From NCBI RefSeq assembly GCF_036108815.1, contig NZ_CP107985.1:6197501-6261500 (forward strand): a DNA stretch of 64,000 nucleotides, read 5' to 3'. Numbering within the stretch: position 1 is the stretch's first letter; each line of letters begins with the position of its first letter. Both the position numbers and the translations under genes were made by a program. Shown here piece after piece: positions 1 to 10,848 of this stretch. Origin of the DNA: Streptomyces sp. NBC_00353 (GTDB taxonomy: Bacteria > Actinomycetota > Actinomycetes > Streptomycetales > Streptomycetaceae). The notes under the pieces were generated by a model. The model was given only the letters and a program-made list of their open reading frames with translations, had not been told where the DNA came from and made no database searches.

Positions 1-3120
<3,120 letters not shown>

Positions 3121-3197
3121 AGTTGCTCGCGTCCACTGTGTTAGTTCTGAAATAACGAACGGCCGTGTTGTTGCCCGGTGTTGGTTAATTTCATAGT

Positions 3198-3317
3198 GTT
3201 TCGGTGGTCATTGCGTTAGGGAAACGCCCGGTTACATTCCGAACCCGGAAGCTAAGCCTTTCAGCGCCGATGGTACTGCAGGGGGGACCCTGTGGGAGAG
3301 TAGGACGCCGCCGAACA
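3198..3317 (+). rRNA. rrf: 5S ribosomal RNA
   Basis: Starts GTTTCGGTGGTCATTGCG and ends with the complementary CGCCGCCGAACA, forming helix I. The internal CCGAACCCGGAAGCTAAG block is diagnostic of 5S rRNA. It follows the 23S gene after a spacer of about 77 bases, as expected for a streptomycete rRNA operon. No tRNA is present in the spacer. Confidence 0.96.
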
Positions 3318-3330
3318 ATTATTCCGGGAA

Positions 3331-3359
3331 AGCCCCGCACCTCTGGTGCGGGGCTTTTC
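3331..3359 (+). terminator. Rho-independent terminator of the rRNA operon
   Basis: A perfect 10-bp stem AGCCCCGCAC/GTGCGGGGCT with a 5-base loop is followed by TTTCT, 13 bases after 5S. Confidence 0.9.
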
Positions 3360-3386
3360 TGCGTTTACGGGCCGGCTGTTTCCCGC

Positions 3387-3429
3387 CGCGGCGACCATGA
3401 CTCCTCGGTGTGAGTCCATGGTTGCCGCG
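3387..3429. terminator. Second inverted repeat between convergent rRNA operon and DUF58 operon
   Basis: Arms CGCGGCGACCATGACTC (3387-3403) and GAGTCCATGGTTGCCGCG (3412-3429) pair over about 17 bp with one mismatch and one bulge. The hairpin sits 5 bases past the DUF58 stop codon, so it probably ends the minus-strand operon and backs up rRNA termination. It has no clear T-tract. Confidence 0.6.
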
Positions 3430-3434
3430 TGGGA

Positions 3435-4751
3435 TCAGAGGCGGCCTGCTGCCTTGAGGGCGAGATAGGTGTCGGCGAGAGCCGGGGCGAGATTGTCCGG
3501 AGTGGCATCGACGACCACCACACCATGGCGCTGGAGCTGTTCCGCAGTGCGGCGTCGCTGTGCTTGAGCTTGTGTCGCCGCTGCCGCTTCGTAGACCGCG
3601 TCCACTGTGCCTCGGGCGCCTGCCATCTCCTCGATGTGCGGGTCGGCCACCGCGGCCACCAGCACCGTGTGGCGCTGGGTCAGCCGGGGGAGGACGGGGA
3701 GCAGGCCCTCTTCGACAGGGGCCGCGTCCAGACTGGTGAGAAGCACGATCAGAGAGCGACGAGGGGCGCTTGCCAGGGCAGTGGCGCTGAGTCCTCGGGC
3801 GTCTGTTTCCACGAGCTCCGGTTCGAGCGTAGCCATCGCCGTGACCATGGCCGACAGAACTTCTCCTCCGGCGCGGCCCTGAACCTGGGCGCGGGTGCGG
3901 CGGTCATGGGCCAGCAGGTCGACGCGGTCGCCGGCGCGTGTCGCGAGAGCAGTGAGGAGCAGTGCCGCGTCCATTGCCGCGTCGAGCCGGGGCACATCAC
4001 CGACCCGGCCAGCCGAGGTACGGCCCGTATCGAGAACGATGAGGATGTGGCGGTCCCGCTCAGGGCGCCACGTCCGGACAGCGACAGCGGACTGGCGTGC
4101 TGTTGCCCGCCAGTCGATGGAGCGGGTGTCATCGCCGGGGACGTAGGCGCGCAGACTGTCGAACTCCGTGCCTTCGCCACGGGTGAGGACACTGGTGCGG
4201 CCGTCGAGCTCGCGGAGTCTGGCAAGGCGGGACGGCAGATGCTTGCGACTGGTGAAGGGCGGAAGGACGCGCACCGTCCACGGGACGTGATGATTTCCCT
4301 GCCGGGCTGCCAGTCCCAGCGGCCCGTAGGAGCGGACGGTGACTCGCTCCGCCCGGCGGTCGCCGCGACGGGTGGGGCGCAGGAGCGTGGTGACGCGACG
4401 GCGTTCGCCGGCCGGGATGTCCAAGGTGTGACGGGACGCGGCCTGCTCCGTGCCGGTGATCCAGCTGCTGGGGGGCCAGGCGTCGCGGAGGTGCGCACGC
4501 AGCCGACGACGCGAGCGATTGGTTACGGTCAGTTGTACTTCTGCGCCGTCACCGAGTCGAACGGTTGTGTCGCCGGATCGAGTGAACTGGAGCGTTCGCA
4601 CTGGCGCTGCCAGGGCATAGTCGCACAGAATTGCTAGCGAGAGAGGGGCGTTGACCGCGAGCATGCCTGTCCAGCTCGGGGCCAGGATGCCTACGGGGAG
4701 TGACCCCAGAGCGGCGAGCAGCGCGGTTCGTCCGGTGAGGGCCACGGTCAC
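3435..4751 (-). CDS. DUF58 domain protein with a VWA-like fold
   Basis: The 438-residue product has two N-terminal hydrophobic segments (about 8-30 and 31-50). A beta-rich region follows, then the DUF58 signature around residues 193-218 (GTEFDSLRAYVPGD..SIDWRATAR). After it comes a VWA-like metal-site strand, LDTGRTS, near 240. DUF58 proteins are encoded beside MoxR AAA+ ATPases across bacteria, and the pair is thought to act as a chaperone-like or assembly system; no substrate is evident here. The GTG start lies 4 bases beyond the moxR stop, so the gene is probably translationally coupled and is last in a five-gene minus-strand operon. The family assignment is secure and the role is inferred from context. 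Confidence 0.9.
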   Translation of the reverse strand: MTVALTGRTALLAALGSLPVGILAPSWTGMLAVNAPLSLAILCDYALAAPVRTLQFTRSGDTTVRLGDGAEVQLTVTNRSRRRLRAHLRDAWPPSSWITGTEQAASRHTLDIPAGERRRVTTLLRPTRRGDRRAERVTVRSYGPLGLAARQGNHHVPWTVRVLPPFTSRKHLPSRLARLRELDGRTSVLTRGEGTEFDSLRAYVPGDDTRSIDWRATARQSAVAVRTWRPERDRHILIVLDTGRTSAGRVGDVPRLDAAMDAALLLTALATRAGDRVDLLAHDRRTRAQVQGRAGGEVLSAMVTAMATLEPELVETDARGLSATALASAPRRSLIVLLTSLDAAPVEEGLLPVLPRLTQRHTVLVAAVADPHIEEMAGARGTVDAVYEAAAATQAQAQRRRTAEQLQRHGVVVVDATPDNLAPALADTYLALKAAGRL

Positions 4752-4755
4752 CGCC

Positions 4756-5757
4756 TCATCGGGGTACGGGTACGTGGGCGAGGACTGCGGTGATGACGGA
4801 GTCGGGGGTGACTCCTTCCATCTCTGCCTCGGGCCGCAGCTGGATGCGATGGCGGAGCGTGGGGAGTGCCAGGGCTTTCACGTCATCCGGGATGACGTAG
4901 TCACGGCCGGTGAGCCAGGCCCATGCGCGGGCCGTGGAGAGCAGGGCGGTTGCGCCTCGGGGGGATACACCGAGGGAGAGCGAGGGGGATTCACGCGTGG
5001 CACGGCAGATATCGACGACATAGCCGGCGATCTCGGGGGAGACCGTGGTCTTGGCGACCGCGTTGCGTGCTGCCTCCAGGTCGGCGGGGCCTGCGACGGG
5101 GCGTACGCCTGCTGACGTCAGATCGCGGGGATTGAAGCCATCGGCATGGCGGGTCAGGACGTTGATCTCCTCGTCGCGTGACGGCAGCGGCACCGTCAGT
5201 TTGAGGAGGAAGCGGTCCAGTTGGGCCTCGGGGAGCGGATACGTGCCCTCGTACTCGACGGGGTTCTGGGTGGCGGCGACCAGGAAGGGGTCCGGCAGAG
5301 GGCGAGGGGTTCCGTCGACGGTGACCTGGCGCTCCTCCATTGCCTCCAGGAGGGAGGACTGCGTTTTGGGAGGTGTGCGGTTGATCTCGTCGGCCAGGAG
5401 GAGGTTGGTGAAGACCGGGCCGGGCTGGAAGGAGAACTCGGCGGTGCGGGCGTCGTAGACGAGGGATCCGGTGACGTCGCTCGGCATCAGATCGGGGGTG
5501 AACTGGACGCGCTTGGTGTCGAGTTCGAGTGAGGCGGCGAGGGCGCGGACCAGGAGGGTCTTGGCTACGCCGGGGACGCCTTCGAGGAGGACGTGGCCTC
5601 GGCAGAGCAGTGCGACGACCAGTCCGGTGACGGCCGGGTCCTGGCCGACCACGGCTTTGGCGATCTCGGAGCGCAGAGCTTCCAGGGATGCGCGGGCTGC
5701 GTCGTCGTTCCCGACGGTCTCGGTTGTCCCGGCGGGCACTGGGGGCGGGGCGCTCAT
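4756..5757 (-). CDS. MoxR-family AAA+ ATPase
   Basis: The 333-residue product has a Walker A motif GVPGVAKT (about residues 60-67), a Walker B motif LLLADEIN (119-126) and a downstream sensor region TQNPVEYEGTYPLPEAQLDRF, all typical of the MoxR (AAA_3) subfamily. No signal peptide or membrane segment is seen, so it is cytoplasmic. MoxR ATPases work with VWA-domain partners, and the next gene encodes a DUF58/VWA-like protein. The ATG start overlaps the stop of the upstream DUF4350 gene by 4 bases (ATGA). Likely role: ATP-driven remodelling or metal insertion for a membrane or envelope complex. The substrate is unknown. Confidence 0.93.
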   Translation of the reverse strand: MSAPPPVPAGTTETVGNDDAARASLEALRSEIAKAVVGQDPAVTGLVVALLCRGHVLLEGVPGVAKTLLVRALAASLELDTKRVQFTPDLMPSDVTGSLVYDARTAEFSFQPGPVFTNLLLADEINRTPPKTQSSLLEAMEERQVTVDGTPRPLPDPFLVAATQNPVEYEGTYPLPEAQLDRFLLKLTVPLPSRDEEINVLTRHADGFNPRDLTSAGVRPVAGPADLEAARNAVAKTTVSPEIAGYVVDICRATRESPSLSLGVSPRGATALLSTARAWAWLTGRDYVIPDDVKALALPTLRHRIQLRPEAEMEGVTPDSVITAVLAHVPVPR

Positions 5758-6977
5758 GAAGTGCGTACCTCTCTTTCGAGGGTGTCGAGTTGGTCTGCCA
5801 GACGGACAAGGGTGGCGTCGTCGGCCGGCTCCGGGCCGAAGAGCAGGGTGTCCAGGCCGCCTTCAGCGGTGCTGAGGCGCGCGGAGACGGCGGGGAGGAG
5901 CACGGAGGGGGAGTGGGCATCGCGTGGGGAGACGCCGATGAGGGGTGCGATACGGGTGCGGGTGGCGGAGCGCAGTGAGGAGGCGGCCCGGTCGCGGGCG
6001 TTCGCCTTGCGGTAGAGGCGAGCTCGGCCCTCTGTGGATTCGGAGGCGCGAATGGCCACGGGCAGCCGTTCGGTGACCAGGGGGCCCAGTCGGCGGGCGC
6101 GCCAGATGGCTGCGAGCACGGCGGCGACTGCGAGCTGCAGAGTGCCCCAGAGCCAGCCCGACGGGATGAGATCGACGAAGCTGCGGTCGTCGCCCGTGCC
6201 GTCGTCGACACCGTCGCGGTTCTGAGCGGCGGAGGGATCAGCGAGCGAGGGGAGGTACCAGACCAGATGCGGGCGGGAGCCGAGGAGTTGCAGGGCCAGG
6301 GAGGCGTTGCCGTGGCTGGCGAGCCGGTTGTTGTAGAGCAGATCGGGGGAGCCGAGGAGGACGGTGTCGCCGGCGCCCTTCTCCTGGACGAGGAGCAGGG
6401 TGGGGAGGTTGCCACTTGGGTAGCAGCCGATGGTGTCGAGGCCGTCCGCCGTGTAGCGGAAGCCTCCTGTGTCGGCGTCGCCCGCCGTGCGGGCTGCAAG
6501 CAGGGAGCACTGCGGTGCGCGGGCGACCACCGGGCCGGAGGAGTTCGCGCGGACGCCGGGAGCCAGTGCGTTGACGGACAGGGGGTCTGCCGCGAGGAGG
6601 ACGGTGCGGCCGGCCGAGTCGGTGGTCGCGGCGCGGAGTTCGTTCTGCTGATGCAGCGTCAGCAGGTTCGGGGCGGTGACGAGCAGAGTGGTGTCGGGGC
6701 CGGTCGCCGCAGTGGTGTCGTCGAGCGTGGTGGTCACGCGGACGGAGACGCCGCGGTCCTTGAGGAGTTCGGCGACGGCCCGGCTGCCGTGCTGGTCGGC
6801 GGAGCGGGGGTCGAGTCGGCCGTGCTGGTCGCCGGAGCGTGCGGTGGCCAGCACGATTCCGGCCGCTACGAGAAGAAGGAGGGCGAACAGCAGACCGCGG
6901 GTACGGACCCAGAGCTGGCGGGGAGAGGAGGAGGCCGAGGTGGGGGACGCGGTGGTGGCGGTGGTGACTGCGGTCAT
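5754..6977 (-). CDS. DUF4350 membrane protein
   Basis: The 407-residue protein has an N-terminal membrane segment (about 25-45), an extracytoplasmic domain starting SGDQHGRLDPRSADQHGSRAVAELLKDRGV, which is the DUF4350 pattern, and a second membrane segment near 275-295 (WGTLQLAVAAVLAAIW). A cytoplasmic tail follows. DUF4350 resembles a GATase/ThuA-like beta-alpha fold; I see no catalytic residues I can name. The start overlaps the DUF4129 stop by 4 bases and the stop overlaps the moxR start by 4 bases, so stoichiometric coupling is likely. It is a probable membrane anchor or partner of the MoxR/DUF58 pair. Confidence 0.85.
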   Translation of the reverse strand: MTAVTTATTASPTSASSSPRQLWVRTRGLLFALLLLVAAGIVLATARSGDQHGRLDPRSADQHGSRAVAELLKDRGVSVRVTTTLDDTTAATGPDTTLLVTAPNLLTLHQQNELRAATTDSAGRTVLLAADPLSVNALAPGVRANSSGPVVARAPQCSLLAARTAGDADTGGFRYTADGLDTIGCYPSGNLPTLLLVQEKGAGDTVLLGSPDLLYNNRLASHGNASLALQLLGSRPHLVWYLPSLADPSAAQNRDGVDDGTGDDRSFVDLIPSGWLWGTLQLAVAAVLAAIWRARRLGPLVTERLPVAIRASESTEGRARLYRKANARDRAASSLRSATRTRIAPLIGVSPRDAHSPSVLLPAVSARLSTAEGGLDTLLFGPEPADDATLVRLADQLDTLEREVRTS

Positions 6978-7663
6978 TCGGCGGCTCCCCGGACCGCGGT
7001 GGTCAGCAGGGGCTTGGCGTTCTCGAGGTCGCGGTCGAGGGCCTGCACCGTCAGATACGTCTGCTGGTCGGCGGTCCGGCCGCCGTATGTGACGTCATCG
7101 AAGTTACGGGCGGCGGCGCGAAGCGGTATCTCGTGTCCGGGCAGTGAGCGGCCGGCCTCGGCGGCGGCCTCGTCGGCCGTGCGGCCGGGGCGTGGGTCGA
7201 GGAGGGCGCGTTCTTCGAGGGAGCGCACGATGGCGCGCATGCGTTCCTGGACGGCCTCGTTCCAGCGCTGGGCGGCAGCGTGGGCCTCGGCGGCCGTGCG
7301 GTGTTCGGCCGCGCTGCGGGGGCTGTCGTCGAAGAGTGCGTCCGTGGTGCGGGGGGTGCGCTGCGGGGTGCCCAGCCGCCACCAGAGAGCGACGGCCAGG
7401 CCAATGACCACCAGTACGAGGACGATCAGCCCGAGCGGTCCGCCCGGTGCGGCGTTCGAGGCCGTGGCGAAGAGATCGCCGAGCCACCCCCACAGGCGGT
7501 CGAGGCCGCGCTGGAGGAGGTTCGGGTCGTTCTCGTGGTACATCGGATGGGACAGCTCGTGCTTCGCCGCCTCACGGGCGGGGACACGCGGAGTCTCCAC
7601 CGGTACGTCGTTGCTCGCGTGGATCAGTAGCCGTGCTGTTGTAGTGCCCCCCGCCCCCGACAC
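6974..7663 (-). CDS. DUF4129 domain membrane protein
   Basis: The 229-residue protein has one clear membrane helix (about residues 75-95, GPLGLIVLVLVVIGLAVALWW). The C-terminal cytoplasmic part (about 115-200) has the DUF4129 pattern RWNEAVQERMRAIVRSLEERALLDPRPGRTADEAA. This domain recurs in MoxR/DUF58 operons and in fusions with transglutaminase-like proteins. The start is GTG, preceded by AGGAG at 8-base spacing inside the end of the upstream gene. It overlaps the DUF4350 start by 4 bases. Confidence 0.87.
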   Translation of the reverse strand: MSGAGGTTTARLLIHASNDVPVETPRVPAREAAKHELSHPMYHENDPNLLQRGLDRLWGWLGDLFATASNAAPGGPLGLIVLVLVVIGLAVALWWRLGTPQRTPRTTDALFDDSPRSAAEHRTAAEAHAAAQRWNEAVQERMRAIVRSLEERALLDPRPGRTADEAAAEAGRSLPGHEIPLRAAARNFDDVTYGGRTADQQTYLTVQALDRDLENAKPLLTTAVRGAAE

Positions 7664-7667
7664 GGCA

Positions 7668-8867
7668 TCAGCTCCTGGTGTCGTAGCCGGACAGGCCCGC
7701 GGCCCTGGCGAGCTCGAGGTCGAGTGCTTCGCGGCGGATGCGCTGGTCCACGTAGAGCAGAGCCATCACACCGGCGGAGAGCGGGTAGGTGATCGTGGAG
7801 ATGATGACCTCGCCGATGCCGGAGATGATCAGGAACGGCCAGCCGAATCCGGTGGACTCGCCGGTGAGGAAGGTGCTCAGTCCGTCGCCGTCCACGATCA
7901 TCCCAATGATGCCGAACGGGATGGCGATGACCAGGGTCACGATGAGCGTCAGTAGCCAGGTGAGGAGCAGGATGCCGAACATCCGCCACCAGGCGCCCCG
8001 GACCAGCTTCGCGGACCGGCGCATCGAGACGGTGATCGACTGCCGCTCCAGCATCAGCGCCGGCGTGGCGAGGCAGAAGCGGACCATCAGCCAGATGACG
8101 ACGACACAGGCGGCCATGAAGCCGATGAGGATGAGGCCCACGCCCGCGGTGGAGCCCATCAGCGCACCGGGCAGCACGCCCACTGCCATGATTCCGGCGG
8201 CCATCAAGGCCAGCAGGAGGGTCAGGCCCAGCAGCTGGAGCAGGCGGGGCCGGGCCTCGGCCCACGCTTCGGAGAGCGTCACGGAGCGGCCCAGTACCGA
8301 GCGGCTGATCACCACGGTGAGCATGGATGTGGTGAAGAGCGTCGCGATCAGGGTGATGAGCGTGGACGGGGCGCTGTAGACCAGGGTGGACTGGGCGGAG
8401 TCGGCGGCCTGGCGGAGCGCCTCCGCGCCGGTCGCGTTCGGGTCGACCGACGCGGGCTCCGGCAGCAGGTAGCGCTGCACGAGGATGATGGCGATCTGGG
8501 CGATCACGGAGACGGTGAGCGTGATTCCGAGGACCGTGCGCCAGTGCGCACGCATCGCGGACACCGCACCGTCGAGGATCTCGCCGACGCCGAGTGGGCG
8601 GAGCGGGATGACACCGGGCTTTGCCGCGGGTGGCTGACCCCAGCCGGATCCCTGCGGCCTGCTGCCCCAGCCGGGGACGGGCGGCGGTGCGCCGTGACCG
8701 CTGCCGGGGATGCTCGGTGGGGACCACTGCCCTGCGGGCGGCTGCGTGGGAGACCAGTTCCCGGCGTGGCCGTTGCCGTCCGTGGGCGCGGAAGGCTGGG
8801 GGACGCCCGCCTCCTGGCTGTCGGAGGGGGCAGATCCGGGCGAGGCCCAGCCCGGAGTGTCGTTCAT
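7668..8867 (-). CDS. Polytopic membrane protein, glycerophosphodiester-phosphodiesterase membrane-domain type
   Basis: The first gene of the operon. The start is placed at the ATG at 8867 because AAGGAG lies 5 bases upstream; an in-frame ATG at 8897 has no ribosome-binding site. The 399-residue product has a cytoplasmic Gly/Pro/Trp-rich N-terminus of about 85 residues. The motif PLGVGEILDGAVSAMRAHWRTVLG follows, then about six hydrophobic helices. The GEILD...RRHWR-like opening and helix layout resemble the membrane domain named after glycerophosphoryl diester phosphodiesterases, but no phosphodiesterase domain is attached. Function is unknown. It is divergent from mtnA across a 140-base gap that must hold both promoters. 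Confidence 0.8.
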   Translation of the reverse strand: MNDTPGWASPGSAPSDSQEAGVPQPSAPTDGNGHAGNWSPTQPPAGQWSPPSIPGSGHGAPPPVPGWGSRPQGSGWGQPPAAKPGVIPLRPLGVGEILDGAVSAMRAHWRTVLGITLTVSVIAQIAIILVQRYLLPEPASVDPNATGAEALRQAADSAQSTLVYSAPSTLITLIATLFTTSMLTVVISRSVLGRSVTLSEAWAEARPRLLQLLGLTLLLALMAAGIMAVGVLPGALMGSTAGVGLILIGFMAACVVVIWLMVRFCLATPALMLERQSITVSMRRSAKLVRGAWWRMFGILLLTWLLTLIVTLVIAIPFGIIGMIVDGDGLSTFLTGESTGFGWPFLIISGIGEVIISTITYPLSAGVMALLYVDQRIRREALDLELARAAGLSGYDTRS

Positions 8868-9007
8868 TCTCGCTCCTTCACGGTCCTGTCCGCTCATCGG
8901 GGCGGCAGGTTGGCAGCCATCGTGCCACGCGTGGGTCCGGTACGGGCCGGGTGCTCGATCTCCTTCGCACCTTCATTTGTGGGCGGCTCACCGGGCAGAC
9001 TGGGCGG

Positions 9008-10153
9008 ATGGCTGATCAGGACGCGCAATCGCCGGTGGGCATCGAGCCTCCCGCGCTTCCCTCCATCCGCTGGGACGAGCCTCCGGAAGGCCCTGTGCTG
9101 GTGCTCCTCGACCAGACGCGGCTGCCCGCCGAGGAGGTCGGGCTGGTGTGTGCGGATGTGCCCGCGCTGGTGCGGGCGATCCAGACACTGGCTGTGCGCG
9201 GGGCGCCGTTGCTGGGCATCGCCGGGGCCTACGGGGTGGCACTGGCCGCTGTCCGGGGTTATGACGTCGCGGAGGCTGCGGGGCTGCTGGAGGGGGCGCG
9301 GCCCACCGCTGTGAACCTCGGATACGGGGTGCGGCGTGCGGCAGGGACGTACTGGGCGGCCCTGGACAAGGGTGCGGATCCGCAGCGGGCGGCCGCGGTG
9401 GCGCTGGAGGAGGCGAAGGCGCTGCACCGGGAGGACGCCGAGGCCAGTCGGCGCATGGCGCAGTACGGGCTCGCGCTGCTCGACGAGCTGCTGCCGGGCG
9501 GCGGGCATCAGCTGCTCACGCACTGCAATTCGGGGGCGCTCGTCTCGGGTGGTGAGGGCACGGCCTTCGCGGTGGCGCTCCGCGCGCACCGGGCGGGACG
9601 GCTGCGAAGGCTCTGGGTGGACGAGACGCGCCCGCTGTTGCAGGGGGCTCGGCTGACCGCGTACGAGGCGGCGCGCAACGGAATGGCGTACAGCCTGCTC
9701 ACGGACAACGCGGCGGGATCGCTGTTCGCCGCGGGGGAGGTCGATGCCGTGCTCATCGGCGCCGACCGCATCGCGGCGGACGGGTCCGTGGCGAACAAAG
9801 TCGGGAGTTATCCGCTGGCGGTGCTTGCCAAATACCACCATGTGCCGTTCATTGTGGTGGCGCCGACCACGACCGTGGATCTGGAGACCGCGGACGGGGC
9901 GTCGATCATTGTGGAGCAGCGCCCCGGCCGAGAGGTGACGGAGCTCACATCTCCGCAGATCGGGCCGGACGGCGGGGAGGCGGGCGGACTGCTCGTGGCA
10001 CCCCTGGGAACCCAGGCGTACAACCCCGCATTCGACATCACGCCGCCGGAACTGATCACGGCGATCGTCACGGAGGAGGGTGCAGTTTCCCCGGTCACGG
10101 GGGTCGGACTGGCAGAGCTGTGTGCCAGGTCATCGCAGATAACGATTAGCTAA
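9008..10153 (+). CDS. mtnA: Methylthioribose-1-phosphate isomerase
   Basis: Cytoplasmic enzyme of methionine salvage that isomerises 5-methylthioribose-1-phosphate to the ribulose form. The 381-residue product carries the family's catalytic cysteine in LLTHCNSGAL (Cys173) and the catalytic aspartate in LIGADRIAADGSVANKVGSY (Asp253), in an eIF2B-like fold. The ATG was chosen because homology begins soon after it. A CAGACT hexamer ends 6 bases upstream and no Shine-Dalgarno is seen, so the message may be leaderless. mtrA follows after 4 bases, so read-through from mtnA may contribute to mtrAB expression. Confidence 0.95.
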   Translation: MADQDAQSPVGIEPPALPSIRWDEPPEGPVLVLLDQTRLPAEEVGLVCADVPALVRAIQTLAVRGAPLLGIAGAYGVALAAVRGYDVAEAAGLLEGARPTAVNLGYGVRRAAGTYWAALDKGADPQRAAAVALEEAKALHREDAEASRRMAQYGLALLDELLPGGGHQLLTHCNSGALVSGGEGTAFAVALRAHRAGRLRRLWVDETRPLLQGARLTAYEAARNGMAYSLLTDNAAGSLFAAGEVDAVLIGADRIAADGSVANKVGSYPLAVLAKYHHVPFIVVAPTTTVDLETADGASIIVEQRPGREVTELTSPQIGPDGGEAGGLLVAPLGTQAYNPAFDITPPELITAIVTEEGAVSPVTGVGLAELCARSSQITIS

Positions 10154-10157
10154 TGGG

Positions 10158-10847
10158 ATGATGTCGATTATGAAGGGACGCGTCCTTGTCGTCGACGACG
10201 ACACCGCACTGGCCGAGATGCTCGGGATTGTGCTGCGTGGTGAAGGGTTCGAGCCGTCGTTCGTAGCGGACGGCGACAAGGCACTTGCCGCATTTCGTGA
10301 GGCCAAGCCGGACCTGGTTCTGCTGGATCTCATGCTGCCCGGACGGGACGGCATCGAAGTCTGCAGGCTGATCAGGGCCGAGTCGGGTGTGCCGATCGTC
10401 ATGCTCACGGCTAAGAGCGACACGGTCGATGTGGTGGTGGGCCTGGAGTCCGGGGCCGACGACTACATCGTCAAGCCGTTCAAACCTAAGGAGTTGGTTG
10501 CCCGGATCAGGGCACGTTTGCGTAGGTCCGAGGAGCCGGCACCGGAACAGCTGACCATCGGGGATCTGGTCATCGATGTGGCCGGTCACTCGGTGAAGCG
10601 GGAGGGGCAGTCCATCGCACTGACCCCGCTGGAGTTCGACCTGCTGGTCGCGCTCGCCCGCAAGCCGTGGCAGGTCTTCACCCGTGAAGTACTGCTCGAG
10701 CAGGTGTGGGGGTATCGCCATGCCGCCGACACCCGTCTGGTGAATGTGCATGTCCAGCGGCTGCGTTCCAAGGTCGAGAAGGACCCGGAGCGGCCGGAGA
10801 TCGTGGTGACCGTCCGAGGTGTCGGTTACAAGGCCGGACCGAGCTGA
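10158..10847 (+). CDS. mtrA: Response regulator MtrA (OmpR/PhoB family)
   Basis: A two-component DNA-binding regulator paired with MtrB. The receiver domain (about residues 5-115) has the acidic pair VVDDD, the phospho-acceptor Asp57 in LVLLDLMLPGRDG and the conserved Lys in YIVKPFKPKEL. The winged-helix domain is at about 130-225 (LTPLEFDLLVALARKPWQVFTREVLLEQVWGY, VHVQRLRSKVE, VRGVGYKAG). Sequence and the mtrA-mtrB-lpqB order identify it as MtrA, a regulator of development, cell wall and antibiotic genes in streptomycetes and of cell division in mycobacteria. In-frame ATGs at 10158, 10161 and 10170 are all possible starts. Confidence 0.97.
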   Translation: MMSIMKGRVLVVDDDTALAEMLGIVLRGEGFEPSFVADGDKALAAFREAKPDLVLLDLMLPGRDGIEVCRLIRAESGVPIVMLTAKSDTVDVVVGLESGADDYIVKPFKPKELVARIRARLRRSEEPAPEQLTIGDLVIDVAGHSVKREGQSIALTPLEFDLLVALARKPWQVFTREVLLEQVWGYRHAADTRLVNVHVQRLRSKVEKDPERPEIVVTVRGVGYKAGPS

Positions 10848-10848
10848 C

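Noticed and set aside
3121..3197. tRNA in the 23S-5S spacer
   Set aside because: The spacer is about 77 bases but shows no acceptor stem, T-loop or CCA pattern.
3429..4637. Long plus-strand frame opposite the DUF58 gene
   Set aside because: Shadow of the high-GC coding strand; product is low-complexity with no known domain, and the minus-strand frame has clear DUF58 motifs.
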